A stretch of 64,000 nucleotides of DNA, taken from positions 1,453,001 through 1,517,000 of the forward strand of contig OZ037772.1 in NCBI GenBank assembly GCA_964035545.1. Direction: 5' to 3'. This document shows, piece by piece, positions 33,410 to 43,789 of this stretch (position 1 is the stretch's first letter; every line of letters begins with the position of its first letter). The DNA comes from Bugula neritina (lineage: Eukaryota; Bryozoa; Gymnolaemata; Cheilostomatida; Bugulidae). Below the pieces are notes generated by a model. The model was not told the DNA's origin. It worked only from the letters and a program-made list of their open reading frames with translations, and ran no database searches. The translations under genes and the position numbers were made by a program.

Positions 33410-33574
33410 TGGTTCTTCCATTCCCACACTCGTCTCACAAACTCATCTCGTCCCAAATCGTGTCGAGTTTTATTCTCTTCTCTAGCGAGTTTTTTCTCGA
33501 CGACAACTTGAGTGGCTATTCCTGCGTGGTCACATCCGGGTACAAACAGTGTCACCTTCCCATTCATCCGGTGC
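33410..33574 (-). CDS. VARS-like copy 1, exon with [10 protein letters not shown]
   Basis: [65 protein letters not shown](V)VVEK is highly specific to ValRS. The exon that should precede it with the HIGH motif is absent. Confidence 0.88.
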
Positions 33575-34106
33575 CTGACAATACAACAGAACTGACACCT
33601 GCAGACACCTGACAACACAAGCATATCAGACACCTAGAGATATTCTGGAAAGGTGCTGAAAGAAATATCTGTGGTTGAAACAACATCAATATAATAGATG
33701 AATGACTTATGCCAACCGGTACTTAACACAAATTTTATCAGCATTCAAAAAAGAATTAACAGGGGGATGTTCATAGCCTGTCTGTGGAACATCTCAAAGT
33801 GACTTGGCAAGATGCCAAAATGTCATGTAGTCACCACCAGAGGAATGGTGTCTACTGTTACATGCTATAAGCTACATACACCACCAGTTTAGTGACTAGG
33901 TAAGTACGGAGTTGTCTCATCTATATGAATGAACATCTCACCACCGAACTATCGCATCCTCAACTGCCCCCAATCACATCTCTCTCGGTTACAAAGTAAA
34001 AAGCAACCAATCACAGTACCTGTTACAACAGAGTAACAAATCACACCTCTACGTGTTAGAAGTAACCAATCACACATTATAGACTTTACTATGATGAGAA
34101 ATGTAC

Positions 34107-34214
34107 CTTTGAGATTATACTCAGGTTTGAAGAATCCTTCCTTCTCCCACCAAGAGCACCAGGCAGCTTCCACATAAGACGGGGAATAAGAACCAGGCAT
34201 GGGACACGTCGTGT
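34107..34214 (-). CDS. VARS-like copy 1, exon with SYxPxYVEAAW
   Basis: [36 protein letters not shown]. Matches the start of the ValRS catalytic core. Acceptor TTCTAG, donor GTACAT, phase 1. Confidence 0.88.
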
Positions 34215-34239
34215 CTAGAATAACAGAAAACTATAAAGT

Positions 34240-34320
34240 ATAGGGGAGCAGCTGTGGTCTAGGGGTTAGAGCGTTTGTCTAGTGAACACGAAGCCATTGT
34301 TTGACAAAGGCCATTGGTGA
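34240..34320 (+). repeat. tRNA-like A-box sequence, possible SINE head
   Basis: GTGGTCTAGGGGTTAGAGCG is a good tRNA A-box arm, but no convincing B-box follows, so it is not a tRNA gene. It lies in a VARS-like intron. Confidence 0.25.
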
Positions 34321-35241
34321 CGTTAGAAAGAGCATCTAGTCATAATTGCTCCTGTGCCACATCTAAATAAGTCCTTAGCCTGTTTTAACAAAAATGCTTT
34401 CCACCAGGAGTCTCTCACAAGGTTGGTGACTATACCCTGATATCTAGATATACTAAGTTGAGACTTGTCTTCTACTGGTCCATACAGTTCAAATATGATA
34501 AACACATGTATAAATACAATAATCTATTCATAGCCCATAGTCTAACCACCAACAAGGACGAATAAATAAGACGTGGCCTGACACTACTACTACAACTTAT
34601 ATAACTTATACACAGCAGACTGTTAGGAGTATTTGAATCTGAGGCTATCCAATGTATGAGTAGGGCAGCCCTAAATGTAGGATATTGGAATACCATGTCT
34701 TATTACTTCAGTCTAAAGCAGTTCTTATACCTTCACGATTTTCAGTCAGAAATTCAATTTTGATGAGTTGCATTTCATTGTAAAAGCCAATCATCAAAAT
34801 TTTTGCTTTGTGCATGCTTAATCAAATAATTTTAGAGTAACAATCAAAGGGAATGATAACTCTTTTAGATATGGGGTATTCATGTTTATAATTACATCGG
34901 CTGTCTTTTTCAATTATCACTTTTATGCTGTCAACTTAATTTATTACGTTTTCAAAGGGCATCAAATAGTGATTAAGCGAGATATATTTGAGTATTGCAG
35001 AGTGAGCTTCCTTATTAATATGATTTCAACAATTTTAAGTAAGACTATAGCGGGGCGGGAAACACTAAACTCCTTTCAGTAAAGATAGAAACGCAACTTC
35101 AGTTTAAACTGCTTACACACATAACTGTGTGTTCACTACCGAGCAGTGTACACTGATAAATCAGTGCTATAACTGAAACTTGTAAGTAAAGGAATAAAGA
35201 GCTCAATTGAGTATAAAATGTAGAGAATAATTGAACTGAAC

Positions 35242-35314
35242 CTTTCTTATGGCCAACTGGTGTGTCCACGTTATACGTTACTACAGCCTTCTCCTTTTTC
35301 TCTTTCACTTTTTT
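35242..35314 (-). CDS. VARS-like copy 1, Lys-rich exon 2
   Basis: KKVKEKKEKAVVTYNVDTPV GHKK. A basic linker followed by the TPxGxKK motif found just before the ValRS core. Donor GTTCAG is unusual for the +3 position but keeps phase. Confidence 0.8.
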
Positions 35315-35691
35315 CTAGAAAAAAAAATCAAATTTGAAGAAAATAAAATGGAAATTGTTAACTACAGATAGACAACTTCCAGGTAAAAGTACAGCCATAC
35401 AGCCGCAATACGAATATGCAATTCAAGTAACACTTTCATGTAGAAGTACAACCATAAATATGAATAGAAAGTAACACAAATATATACATTTAGGAGCAGT
35501 AGTGTAGAAATCGAGATAGCCTAGGTTCTTAAATCTTATTATCAAATTTTGGTTTGAGGTTCGGGTTGAAATTCTGACAAGAACATAACTTCTTATGCTA
35601 CATTTCTAATCTAGAACACAGGCTTTCTCAATTTCTCCATTACTGCACCTACCTCAGTATATATAGAATCTGTAACTAACTAAACAGACAC

Positions 35692-35844
35692 CTCAGTAGT
35701 CGTGGCAGACTCTGCCTTCTGTTTAGCCTGCTTAGCTTGAAACTTGGTTAACTTAGCAGCTTTAGCAGCTTCTTTCTTCAACTCTTTCTCAGATTTCACC
35801 TTGACCTCGCCAGTTGGCGCATCACCAGGGGTCACTTCCGACAT
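35692..35844 (-). CDS. VARS-like copy 1, start exon
   Basis: ATG at 35,842-35,844 opens 51 codons: MSEVTPGDAPTGEVKVKSEK, ELKKEAAKAAKLTKFQAKQA, KQKAESATTTE. The EKELKKEAAKxAKLxKFxAKQ stretch is the usual basic N-terminal extension of eukaryotic cytosolic ValRS. There is no N-terminal GST-like domain, as in non-vertebrate forms. Donor GTGTCT, phase 0. Confidence 0.85.
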
Positions 35845-36588
35845 GTTCGTTTATTGTGAGACTTTCCTTAAAACACAATCAGCCGGCATGGAACTAATAG
35901 ATATCTCAATACTAAACATACAAACTATTGACCCAGTATAGTTATAGACAGATATCTTAATACTAATAATATAAACTAATGGCTCAGTATTGCCTTAGTT
36001 ATGCGTGGGGGTTCAGTGATAAACGCCTAGAAACCACACAGTTCAATAATGAAAGACTGTGACTTTTCACGAACAGACATCTCATCTCTGATTCTGATGA
36101 AAAATCACAAAATTTTCAGACAAACGATACTGCATTTCAACTTTGGGACGATCACATAATAATAATCATTGTCATTTGAAAGATTCTGCTAAAATCAAAG
36201 TGCCGATGTTAATCACAAGGTCAACCATAAATGACTCAGTCTGATGACTGACGGTTATGCTTAATGATTAATTAGTAATATGAATAGATTGCAAGTGATC
36301 AGCATGATGATGGTGATGATTGCTTTTCACCATCAAAGGTCAAACTTTGTAATTGCAGCTTGAAATGTAAAATTTAATAATATTACTTTTATTTAATTAT
36401 ACAAGTATAACTTACTATCATAACAACATTCAACTTTATGTAGTCATTATAAACATGATAATGGTTTACCTTTTACTGCAGGTAATCATTATACTATTCA
36501 CGATTATAAATATAATTAATATAATTGTATTTATTGAAACTAAAATAATAAGGTAAACTAAATGAATTATCGACATGAGTGTGAGTAT
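35845..36588. other. Spacer upstream of the VARS-like gene
   Basis: AT-rich, no coding signal recognised. It would contain the VARS-like promoter; I see no CpG-rich block. Confidence 0.45.
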
Positions 36589-36990
36589 GAGTAAGCCACA
36601 ACTAGAAGGTGCAGCAGCAATTTGAGATCCCCGTTTGCAATACCTCATCAAAGATATAGAACAGGTGCAAAATAATGCAATCAGATTCATTGCTAAATTG
36701 AAAGGCAGAGACAGTATCACTGTGACGCGTGACAAACTAAACCTAGAATCTCTCCCCGACAGACGCTTCAAGCTGAGGCACAAGTTACTGTTGCGACTTC
36801 TATCTAATGAGGGAAATCAGGCATCTCTAACCAACTCCTATGAACTGATGGACAGTAAAACCTAAAATACTAGGTTTACTAAGGCATCAAGCAGGGACGA
36901 TCCCCAACCATTTTTGCAAAATCAGCAGCCTACTACAGCAGCTTCTTTCCAAAAACAGCCCGGGAGCTTAAATCTATGCTAAATAATTAG
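36589..36990 (+). mobile_element. LINE (CR1/Jockey-type) 3'-end remnant
   Basis: Reads KPQLEGAAAI, a stop where Trp is expected, DPRLQYLIKDIEQVQNNAIR, FIAKLKGRDSITVTRDKLNL, ESLPDRRFKLRHKLLLRLLS. After stops and shifts it ends AYYSSFFPKTARELKSML and TAG (36,988-36,990). The LEYAxxIWDP, IExVQxxAxRF and YYxSFFPKTxREW blocks are the conserved C-terminus of non-LTR retrotransposon reverse transcriptase ORFs. A dead fragment. Confidence 0.8.
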
Positions 36991-38675
36991 TCAATACACC
37001 AGAGTTGTATATGTGCAACATACTGAAAATACTTGCTAGCCTGTAATCGGCAACTGTAGAGGTGTGCCTCTTGCTACATGCTCTAATGCGTGTAAGAGGT
37101 AAGAGGACTATCAATATGACTATCAATATTAGTAGAAGTACCCAAGTACCAGTAAACATAGTAGCTGTAGAAAGTCTATCCCAATCAGTAACTGTAAGCC
37201 GTGAGGGCTGAGACTATAACTAGGAATATAAAAAACTATAACTTGAGTATAACTAATCGAAGGTGAGTTAACATAAATTAAAAAATAATAAATATAATTA
37301 CTACAACATCAAAATGAAATATGCATTATAAATATTTATATTTTAATTTTATAATAATTTTTTAATTTATTTATATCATTTTATTTAGGTTCATCACCTT
37401 TCATTATGATTAATGAAATTCATAAATCATATTCATAACGATAATCACTCGGATAATGATAATCACTTAAAAAAAATTGATAAACCCATAATCATAATGA
37501 TTATTATTATCATTTATCGCTTATCAGTGATAATCATAATCAATGATTAAATCATAATGATAATCTTGATCATAATCAATATGAATATCAATATCATGTT
37601 ATACTTATTCAATAATTATAATTGATTGATTCTTATTCATATTAATAATTATAATCATAATGAATAAAAAATTATATTAACACTACAACTTACTTAATTA
37701 GAGTATCACTATTACTATTAGTATTAGTATTAGTATTACTTACAACTTGCTTATGCAAGGGAATTAAATTTTTAAAGCGTAGCATCCTTCTCAAGCAAAA
37801 TAAGGATAATAAGTTTCGTCAAATTGAGTTAAAAACTACAACTTATAAGTCACAAGTATAAAGCAACTTATGCTCAGTCATCACTAATCCTAGTGGGTAC
37901 GGCAAGCATATAGCATAATTTATTTCACAATGCGACAAGATTATCTAGACGGTGCGCCTCTCATTGTACTTAAGCAATATTCAATTGTACGGTTTTTATG
38001 ACTTTAAAATCCGTTTTTGAGAAGCAAGGCTAGATCGATATTGACTCGCTAAGAGTTTTCGTAAACCCGGAAACTACAACTTTTAACTTGACCGCAAAGC
38101 TGGAAGTACGATAAGCGTCGCCGTATTGATTTCAGGCGAATTTTAGTTGATTTCTTTCAAACTGCTGAGAAGTAATATTTGCTTCCATTTTATGTCTGAT
38201 CGCGATGCAATTATAAATGTTCCTAATTCAATCAATATTATGAAATAATTAATGTAGGAAATTCAATTTTGACTATATAGAATAATCTCAATCTGAATAA
38301 GTATTATGTATTTATTGTAACACTTGCACATCGTCTTAGCCTAGGGCCACACGACGCGTATTTTCGCACTCGTCGTGTGCAAAATGTCGCAAAAGTGAAA
38401 AAAGGAGTTTACTGTACGCGAATTTCATGCGTTGAAAATGCTGAACGGCAAGTGCGAAGATTTTTCTGTCGTCCTTACCTAATTGGCTGGTAGTTATTTA
38501 GCGAGCCCGGTTTTCCTAATTTGCTACTCTTTCCATTAAATTGCGCATTATTTGTTGTATAGCGAGTAATATTTAAAAAGCAACATTTCTAGCCGTGTAA
38601 GTTTTCTACTTTCTGTGTATGTTTCTGCTATTCAGAATAGTCAAATTGATGTAATCAAACATTTTATAGATAAAA
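36991..38675. other. AT-rich spacer before the MADF gene
   Basis: 37,370-37,700 is dominated by ATAATCAT-type words, a cryptically simple tract. 38,340-38,470 is the only CG-rich patch and could be the promoter of the MADF gene. No coding exon seen. Confidence 0.5.
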
Positions 38676-39526
38676 ATGAACTGGCAAGAGAAGTTGATTA
38701 ATGCAGTGAGTAATTTTCTTTACAATTCTTATAAAATTTGTGATAAAAAATGGCACTTTTTCAATTTCTCCGTGAGTTTCACTATGTCATTCATTCAAAG
38801 TCAGTCATTCAGATTCAGTTATACTTATTGGCAATACTCATACTCATAGTGATAGTCGAACTCAATCAGTCAATGTGAATGTCATAGTGATACTAGTGTT
38901 GGTCAGTACTGCACATCATCCAACACGTAATAATGGTTCAATTCATCATTTATACTATTTGTTGTTCTAATTTCAGGTCAGGGAAAGACCATGCTTGTGG
39001 GACAAGAATCATAAACACTACATGTATAAAACTGTGAAAGAAAATAACTGGAAAGATGTTAGCAAAGAATTAGGAAATTTATTTGATGGTAGTTTATCAG
39101 TTTAATGAAGTAATTATGTCTATTGTAATCAGATATTTAATCTACCACTTTTCAAGTTTACTTTTGACTTTTATAATCTTTAGAAAAAGCATGTGCTCTG
39201 AAGTATCGGAACTTGCGGGACACCTACGTGAGACTGAAAAGAGAACAGTTAAAAGTACCCAGTGGCTCTAGTCCAATTGAACCGCCAAAATGGCCTTTTT
39301 TTCAATTGTTCAGCTTCGTGGATAATAAGAGTGGTGCAGAAAGGTTGGTTTGTCCTTACGTTAAGTAGTTTATTTATTTTTTCAACAAACAAACTTTAAA
39401 AATTATAAAATAATTTAATACACATCAAGTAATTTATTTTGCAGTAGTATAGCTGACAATATGCCATCAGAGGATATCGTGCAAGAACTTGCGACCACTG
39501 ATACAGATACAGCGACAGGGGTGTAG
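38676..39526 (+). CDS. MADF (Myb/SANT-like) domain protein, truncated at the duplication junction
   Basis: Four exons in phase: 38676-38705, 38977-39088, 39184-39343, 39445-39526. The protein begins MNWQEKLINAVRERPCLWDK, NHKHYMYKTVKENNWKDVSK, ELG, then ACALKYRNLRDTYVRLKREQ and PPKWPFFQLFSFVDNKSGAE. LIxxVxxxPxLWDxxxxxY, WxxVxxxLG and KYRxLRDxYxRxxK are the MADF signature: a DNA-binding trihelix domain of Adf-1-type regulators, including domesticated or transposon-linked proteins. The last exon reads into the 26-bp minisatellite, which supplies the stop TAG (39,524-39,526), so the natural C-terminus is lost. A complete copy might lie beyond the window, at the end of copy 2. Confidence 0.75.
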
Positions 39527-39822
39527 ACAGACTAAACTAGACAGGGGTGTAGACAGACTAAACTACACAGGGGTGTAGACAAACTAAACTAGACAGGGGT
39601 GTAGACAAACTAAACTAGACAGGGGTGTAGACAGACTAAACTACACAGGGGTGTAGACAAACTAAACTAGACAGGGGTGTAGACAAACTAAACTAGACAG
39701 GGGTGTAGGCAGAATAAAATACACAGGGCTGTAGACAGACTAAACTAGACAGGGGTGTAGACAGAATAAAATACACAGGGCTGTAAACAGACTAAACTAC
39801 ACTGGGGTGTAGACAGACAAAA
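39512..39822. repeat. 26-bp minisatellite at the tandem-duplication junction (about 12 units)
   Basis: GACAGGGGTGTAGACAGACT AAACTA-type units, with AAACTA/CACAGG variants alternating. Left of it is the MADF gene; right of it begins sequence homologous to 12,420 onward. Confidence 0.95.
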
Positions 39823-40016
39823 CTTACTACAAACTTATAACTACCTTGTGTCATGATGTCTTTGTTCTCTCTTATAATTTGACCTTTATTTAGGGAGCAG
39901 ATTTCAAGTGGGCTATTCTATAGTGACCAGTCACACTGTTTATTATAGCAACATAGAAATCAAGTTGAAAACTAGTTGCACCTGTTGTGATGCTATCAAT
40001 GGGTGCTTACAGGTAG

Positions 40017-40081
40017 AGATGGAGTACCTGGACCTGTTGAGATCGGTTATCAGGGTAAACAAGGAGATCAAGGTCCTGCAG
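40017..40081 (+). CDS. Collagen copy 2, Gly-X-Y exon
   Basis: DGVPGPVEIGYQGKQGDQGP A, with an intact GTAAGA donor in phase 1. Counterpart of 12,671-12,735. Confidence 0.8.
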
Positions 40082-40141
40082 GTAAGAATGAGGAGTTACT
40101 CACCCTTGCTTGTGTATTTCTGTTCTTTTTAGGTATTCTAT

Positions 40142-40384
40142 AATATGCTGGGGTTTCCCTCACAGCTATTATATATGCTGGAATTCCCCTCACACCTATG
40201 ATATATGCCGGGGTTTCCCTCACAGCTATGCTATATGCTGGGGTTTCCCTCACAGCTATTATATATGCTGGAATTCCCCTCACACCTATGCTATATGCCG
40301 GGGTTTCCCTCACAGATATTCTATATGCTGGGGTTTCCCTCACAGATATGCTATATGCTGGGGTTCTCCTCACAGCTAGTCTGC
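40142..40384. repeat. 30-bp minisatellite in a collagen intron (8 units)
   Basis: Two unit types, with GGGGTTTCCCTCACAGCTAT and GGAATTCCCCTCACACCTAT, separated by ATATATGCT. The types recur in a mixed order, suggesting a three-unit duplication. Copy 1 has one partial unit only. Overlapping open frames here are artefacts. Confidence 0.95.
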
Positions 40385-40640
40385 ACTAAGGCAGGGAGTA
40401 GGCTAAGTAATCATATTGAATCCCAGCAGTGCTTGTTACTTCAACTGACAGGATTACTGTGTATGATAGTTACTCTGAGTGGTTTCCATGGATCATTTTT
40501 ACCATATTGTTTGCCACATGATGCATTGTCTTAGTAAAAACAAGAAAACAAAGAAATATACCAGAAATGTTGAGAATTGTGGTGTTCCAGAATTAATAAA
40601 TGACCACTTGTAATGCGTACTGGTGCTGCTTGGTTCATAG

Positions 40641-40770
40641 GACCTGTCGAACAAGCTGGAGAACCTGGTCTGGATGGCAGAAATGGAAAGACAGGAGAAA
40701 CTGCACGAACTAGTATGCCTGGTCCAACCGGCTCAAGGGGGGTCACTGGAGAACCCGGATCTGATGGAAG
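40641..40770 (+). CDS. Collagen copy 2, Gly-X-Y exon with Gly losses
   Basis: (G)PVEQAGEPGLDGRNGKTGE, TARTSMPGPTGSRGVTGEPG, SDG. Three expected Gly are Glu, Ala and Ser. Acceptor TTCATAG joins in phase with the exon at 40,017. Confidence 0.75.
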
Positions 40771-40858
40771 GTATTTTTTGTGCTTTACTCTACCCTATGC
40801 AGCTTCTTGGAACTTTTTATTTGATTTAGTTTTTATAATTTGTTATCAATTTTTTCAG

Positions 40859-40934
40859 AGACGGTTTACCTGGAGTACCGGGTGCTGATGGTAGACCTGG
40901 GGAGCAGGGTGATCAAGGAGACAAGGGTGATAAG
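40859..40934 (+). CDS. Collagen copy 2, Gly-X-Y exon
   Basis: (R)DGLPGVPGADGRPGEQGDQ GDKGDK, perfect triplets, acceptor TTTTTCAG, donor GTAAGA. Confidence 0.85.
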
Positions 40935-41200
40935 GTAAGAACATTCTTTATTCAGTTTTCTATTTATTTCAGTTCTCTGGTTTTCCACTAGTCAATCCTG
41001 TAGTTGTTTATTTGTTTTAGTTTATTTATGTTAATACTAAAGTTGCTTCAGTGACATCACATGATGTAATATATTACATAACAGTGCAGTATAATACACC
41101 ATAATATAATATGTTATACAATACAATAATATTACAGAAAATATAATTCACTAATATCTCACAGCTAAGGTGTGTCTCCTAAATATATTCATTACTATAG

Positions 41201-41310
41201 GGACCAGCTGGGCCACAGGGTGCTTCTGGACCAACTGGATTGTCTGGGCCAACTGGTCCTCAGGGACCCCAGGGAGCTTCCGGGAATTCCCGGCGAACAA
41301 GGACCTAAAG
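41201..41310 (+). pseudogene. Collagen copy 2, Gly-X-Y exon with indel
   Basis: GPAGPQGASGPTGLSGPTGP QGPQGAS, then out of frame; GIPGEQGPK is readable one frame over. The length of 110 nt instead of 108 supports an insertion near 41,277. Confidence 0.8.
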
Positions 41311-41465
41311 GTATGAATTAAGTTGAACCAATCTTTGTCCTTAGTTATTGGCCATCAACAGAATCTTGACTCTAAGAGTTATCCTACTTGGTAAGAAGGT
41401 AAGGCAATTCCTAACTCATGATAATATGAATATCATCTGCTGTTGTAAGACCCACTGGTTTCCAG

Positions 41466-41626
41466 GGACCTCAGGGATTCCTCGGAGCTCCTGGTGTTGA
41501 TGGTTAAAGGGGAGATGTTGGATCAGTTGGCATTGCTGGACCACCCGGGCTACGGGGTGCTGACGGCAAAGAAGGAATAACTGGTCTTCTGGTGCTATGG
41601 GACCACCTGGACCTGATGGTGCTAAG
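41466..41626 (+). pseudogene. Collagen copy 2, Gly-X-Y exon with stop and deletion
   Basis: GPQGFLGAPGVDG, TAA at 41,505, RGDVGSVGIAGPPGLRGADG KEGITG, then a one-base loss before SGAMGPPGPDGAK. At 161 nt, it is one short of three 54-nt collagen units. Confidence 0.8.
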
Positions 41627-41700
41627 GTAAACACTTACACTGTTAGCAGGTTATTGTTATTCATCTTGTTGGTTTAGTGGTAATAAACCAATAGTTCTAG

Positions 41701-41782
41701 GGTGAGCAAAGGAGAGTTGGGGAAATGGGTAGTCCTGGCAGTCCTGGACCTCCTGGACCACCTGGTGAAGCCCCAGTATTTG
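41701..41782 (+). CDS. Collagen copy 2, last helix exon
   Basis: GEQRRVGEMGSPGSPGPPGP PGEAPVF, the end of the triple helix, with the stabilising GPPGPP run typical of that end. Confidence 0.8.
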
Positions 41783-41925
41783 GTTAGTTATTAGCAAAGC
41801 CAAGTTATTGTCCATTACTTGTATCTTTTTTTATTTTCTTTCAACTGTTTATTGGTAATATTTTGGGAATTTCATCCATAGCCTGTGGTTGAAGCTTTAT
41901 TTTATTCTACCATGGGTTATGTTAG

Positions 41926-42024
41926 GTGCGCCCCCTATGATGATGAGTGCAATGATGTCCAACGGTAAAGGTGTACAAGCAGATGATGCAGGCGCCAACA
42001 ATGAGCTCTATAATATGTACCTCA
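41926..42024 (+). CDS. Collagen copy 2, telopeptide/propeptide junction exon
   Basis: (G)APPMMMSAMMSNGKGVQADD AGANNELYNMYL. A Met-rich non-helical segment between helix and COLFI. Donor GTGAGT. Confidence 0.75.
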
Positions 42025-42363
42025 GTGAGTAATGGTCATGATGTGCTTTGATGTTGCCTGCTTTGTAGTGGAAAAGATCTTTTAAATAGTGTTTTGGAAC
42101 TCAAATGACGGACCTGTTTCAAATTGTGTGTATGTTTTTACAGACAAACAATTTTATAATTTACTGCTAGAAACTATTGTAATAAAAATATAGACAGCTG
42201 TTATAATGTATTTTTCCTCCTAGCATTGATGATTGACATTCTTGTTTGATGAGTCACCTATTTAGTTCGTTTCTCCAGTTAAATGTTTCTACATTCTGAC
42301 ATATTATATAATGTTGATTTATTGCTGTTAGCTTACATAACTACTTCCACTTTATTTCTCTAG

Positions 42364-42458
42364 AAACAGAAGTAAGAGACGGGTCCAAAGACGGCCCTGT
42401 TAGAGACTGTAGAGAACTCTTCACTGAAAACCCAGACTTCAAAAGTGGAACTTATTGG
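42364..42458 (+). CDS. Collagen copy 2, COLFI exon 1
   Basis: KTEVRDGSKDGPVRDCRELF TENPDFKSGTYW. The pattern PxRxCRxL...P.xKSGxYWxDPxxG marks the start of the fibrillar C-propeptide. Confidence 0.85.
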
Positions 42459-42762
42459 GTGAGATAAGATGCTGATATGTTTCTATTTTCTCTGCTCAGA
42501 AGAAATCTGCATCCAAGTCTAATGACTGAAATTTTGTGAACATGTTTTACATTCTACAATTACTACTCCTGAGGTGTCAATATCATGTCACGTGAAGTTT
42601 CCACAGATATTTAATGTTTAAGAATAAGAGTTTTTCCATGAGTTGCCTGTATTATATAATTCTGTATATTTAACAGCTGAACAGGTTTTAGAAGTTTTAT
42701 GTGATGTTTGTATTGTGTTAGTGTGAAAAAGAGAAGTTGTATTCTCTATTGTTTGTTGTCAG

Positions 42763-42930
42763 GTGGATCCAGATGGTGGCTCCATAGCTAATGCTATCCA
42801 GGCTTACTGTCGCAAGGAAAGGAAGAGCACTTGTATTAATGCCAATACCTCTGAGTTTGCCACCAAATCGTACGTCACCCAGCAGCTAGATAATCAGCCA
42901 TTCGTTGCTAAACACATGGGAACAACAATT
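42763..42930 (+). CDS. Collagen copy 2, COLFI exon 2
   Basis: VDPDGGSIANAIQAYCRKER KSTCINANTSEFATKSYVTQ and so on. DPxxGSxxxAIxxxC is the Ca-binding/trimerisation region. Exon deleted in copy 1. Donor GTGAGT. Confidence 0.85.
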
Positions 42931-43014
42931 GTGAGTGTTTATCTTGCATCAACCATGACTTTCTCAGTAATACTTGAGAATATTCAAAAGTTTTATGTTG
43001 AGAATTGTCGCTAT

Positions 43015-43130
43015 AGTAACATATTTGTTTACTGTATGGATGTTGATAAGTGTTGCTATAGTAACATGTTGGTTTCCTGTATGGATGTTGATAAGTGTTG
43101 CTATAGTAACATGTTGGTTTCCTGTATGGA
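43015..43130. repeat. About 54-bp tandem repeat in a collagen intron
   Basis: Three units with GTTGCTATAGTAACATGTTG and TTTCCTGTATGGATGTTGAT. Copy 1 has a single unit at 13,030-13,080, at the right edge of its 2.9-kb deletion. Confidence 0.85.
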
Positions 43131-43136
43131 TTGTAG

Positions 43137-43216
43137 TTTGAGTATCAGGCAGAGTCTTCCCAACTCAACTTCCTTCGAATTCATTCTGAGAGAGCAAAGC
43201 AAACCCTGACTTACAG
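43137..43216 (+). CDS. Collagen copy 2, COLFI exon 3
   Basis: FEYQAESSQLNFLRIHSERA KQTLTY. Closer to the family pattern (LRxxSxxAxQxxTY) than copy 1. Confidence 0.85.
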
Positions 43217-43396
43217 GTAATAGTCACTGCTAGCAGCTTATCAAATAGTCACTAGTTGCTAGTCACCAGTTGCTAGTTGCCAATCACCAGATACTAGTCC
43301 TCTACTATGTTGCAAGTCACTTGATAATCTGAACAATCACAGGCTTTTTTAAGCTGAGCGAGTTGTTGGTATGACTATTCCTTTTGTCGATTGTAG

Positions 43397-43532
43397 ATGT
43401 ATAAACTCAGTGGCGGTAGAAGACGCATACGGTAGGAAGAATAAGTCAGTCATTTTATATACAGCTGGTGATAAAGAATACACAGCGACAGATAGCAGGT
43501 TTCAATATTCAGTGCTGCAGGATGATTGCAAG
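43397..43532 (+). CDS. Collagen copy 2, COLFI exon 4
   Basis: (R)CINSVAVEDAYGRKNKSVI LYTAGDKEYTATDSRFQYSV LQDDCK. Keeps the conserved late Cys that copy 1 lost. Confidence 0.85.
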
Positions 43533-43630
43533 GTATGTAAATGTGACCTATATAATGTAAATCTGACCTATATAGTGTAAACCTGATCTATATAGTGTAA
43601 ATCTGACTTCTATAGTGTGAATATGACCTG
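43533..43630. repeat. 20-bp tandem repeat after a donor, copy 2
   Basis: About four to five units of ATCTGACCTATATAGTGTAA variants, as at 13,463. Confidence 0.75.
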
Positions 43631-43789
43631 CATATGCACATGATTGCGATAGTTGCATCTTTTGTTCTATTAATTTACTGTGGAGCTTGCTTTTGAGGCT
43701 TGTAATAAATGTTTACGAGTTCAACCCAAAAGCCACTTTGAGTGCTGTACGAGTTTAGAGTTTTGAGTTTGCCGTCTGCCATTTTGTAG

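Larger units (their letters stand above)
30010..35844 (-). pseudogene. Valyl-tRNA synthetase (VARS-like), copy 1, truncated and missing exons
   Basis: Valyl-tRNA synthetase charges tRNA-Val. Minus-strand exons in order: 35692-35844, 35242-35314, 34107-34214, 33410-33574, 33051-33170, 32760-32879, 32302-32455, 31597-31731, 30010-30171. Matches include [62 protein letters not shown] and [17 protein letters not shown]. Missing: the exon with PPPNVTGSLHLGHA (HIGH signature) between 34,107 and 33,574, where flanking phases also disagree; the three editing-domain exons still visible in copy 2; and everything after [10 protein letters not shown], including KMSKS and the anticodon domain. Without HIGH and KMSKS it cannot charge tRNA, so a pseudogene is likely. 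Confidence 0.85.

Noticed and set aside
36466-36783. Minus-strand frame of 105 codons
   Set aside because: Antisense to the LINE remnant at 36,589-36,990.
40110-40534. Overlapping open frames over the 30-bp repeat
   Set aside because: The 30-bp period is a multiple of three, so any stop-free unit stays open. It lies between two collagen exons, in intron.
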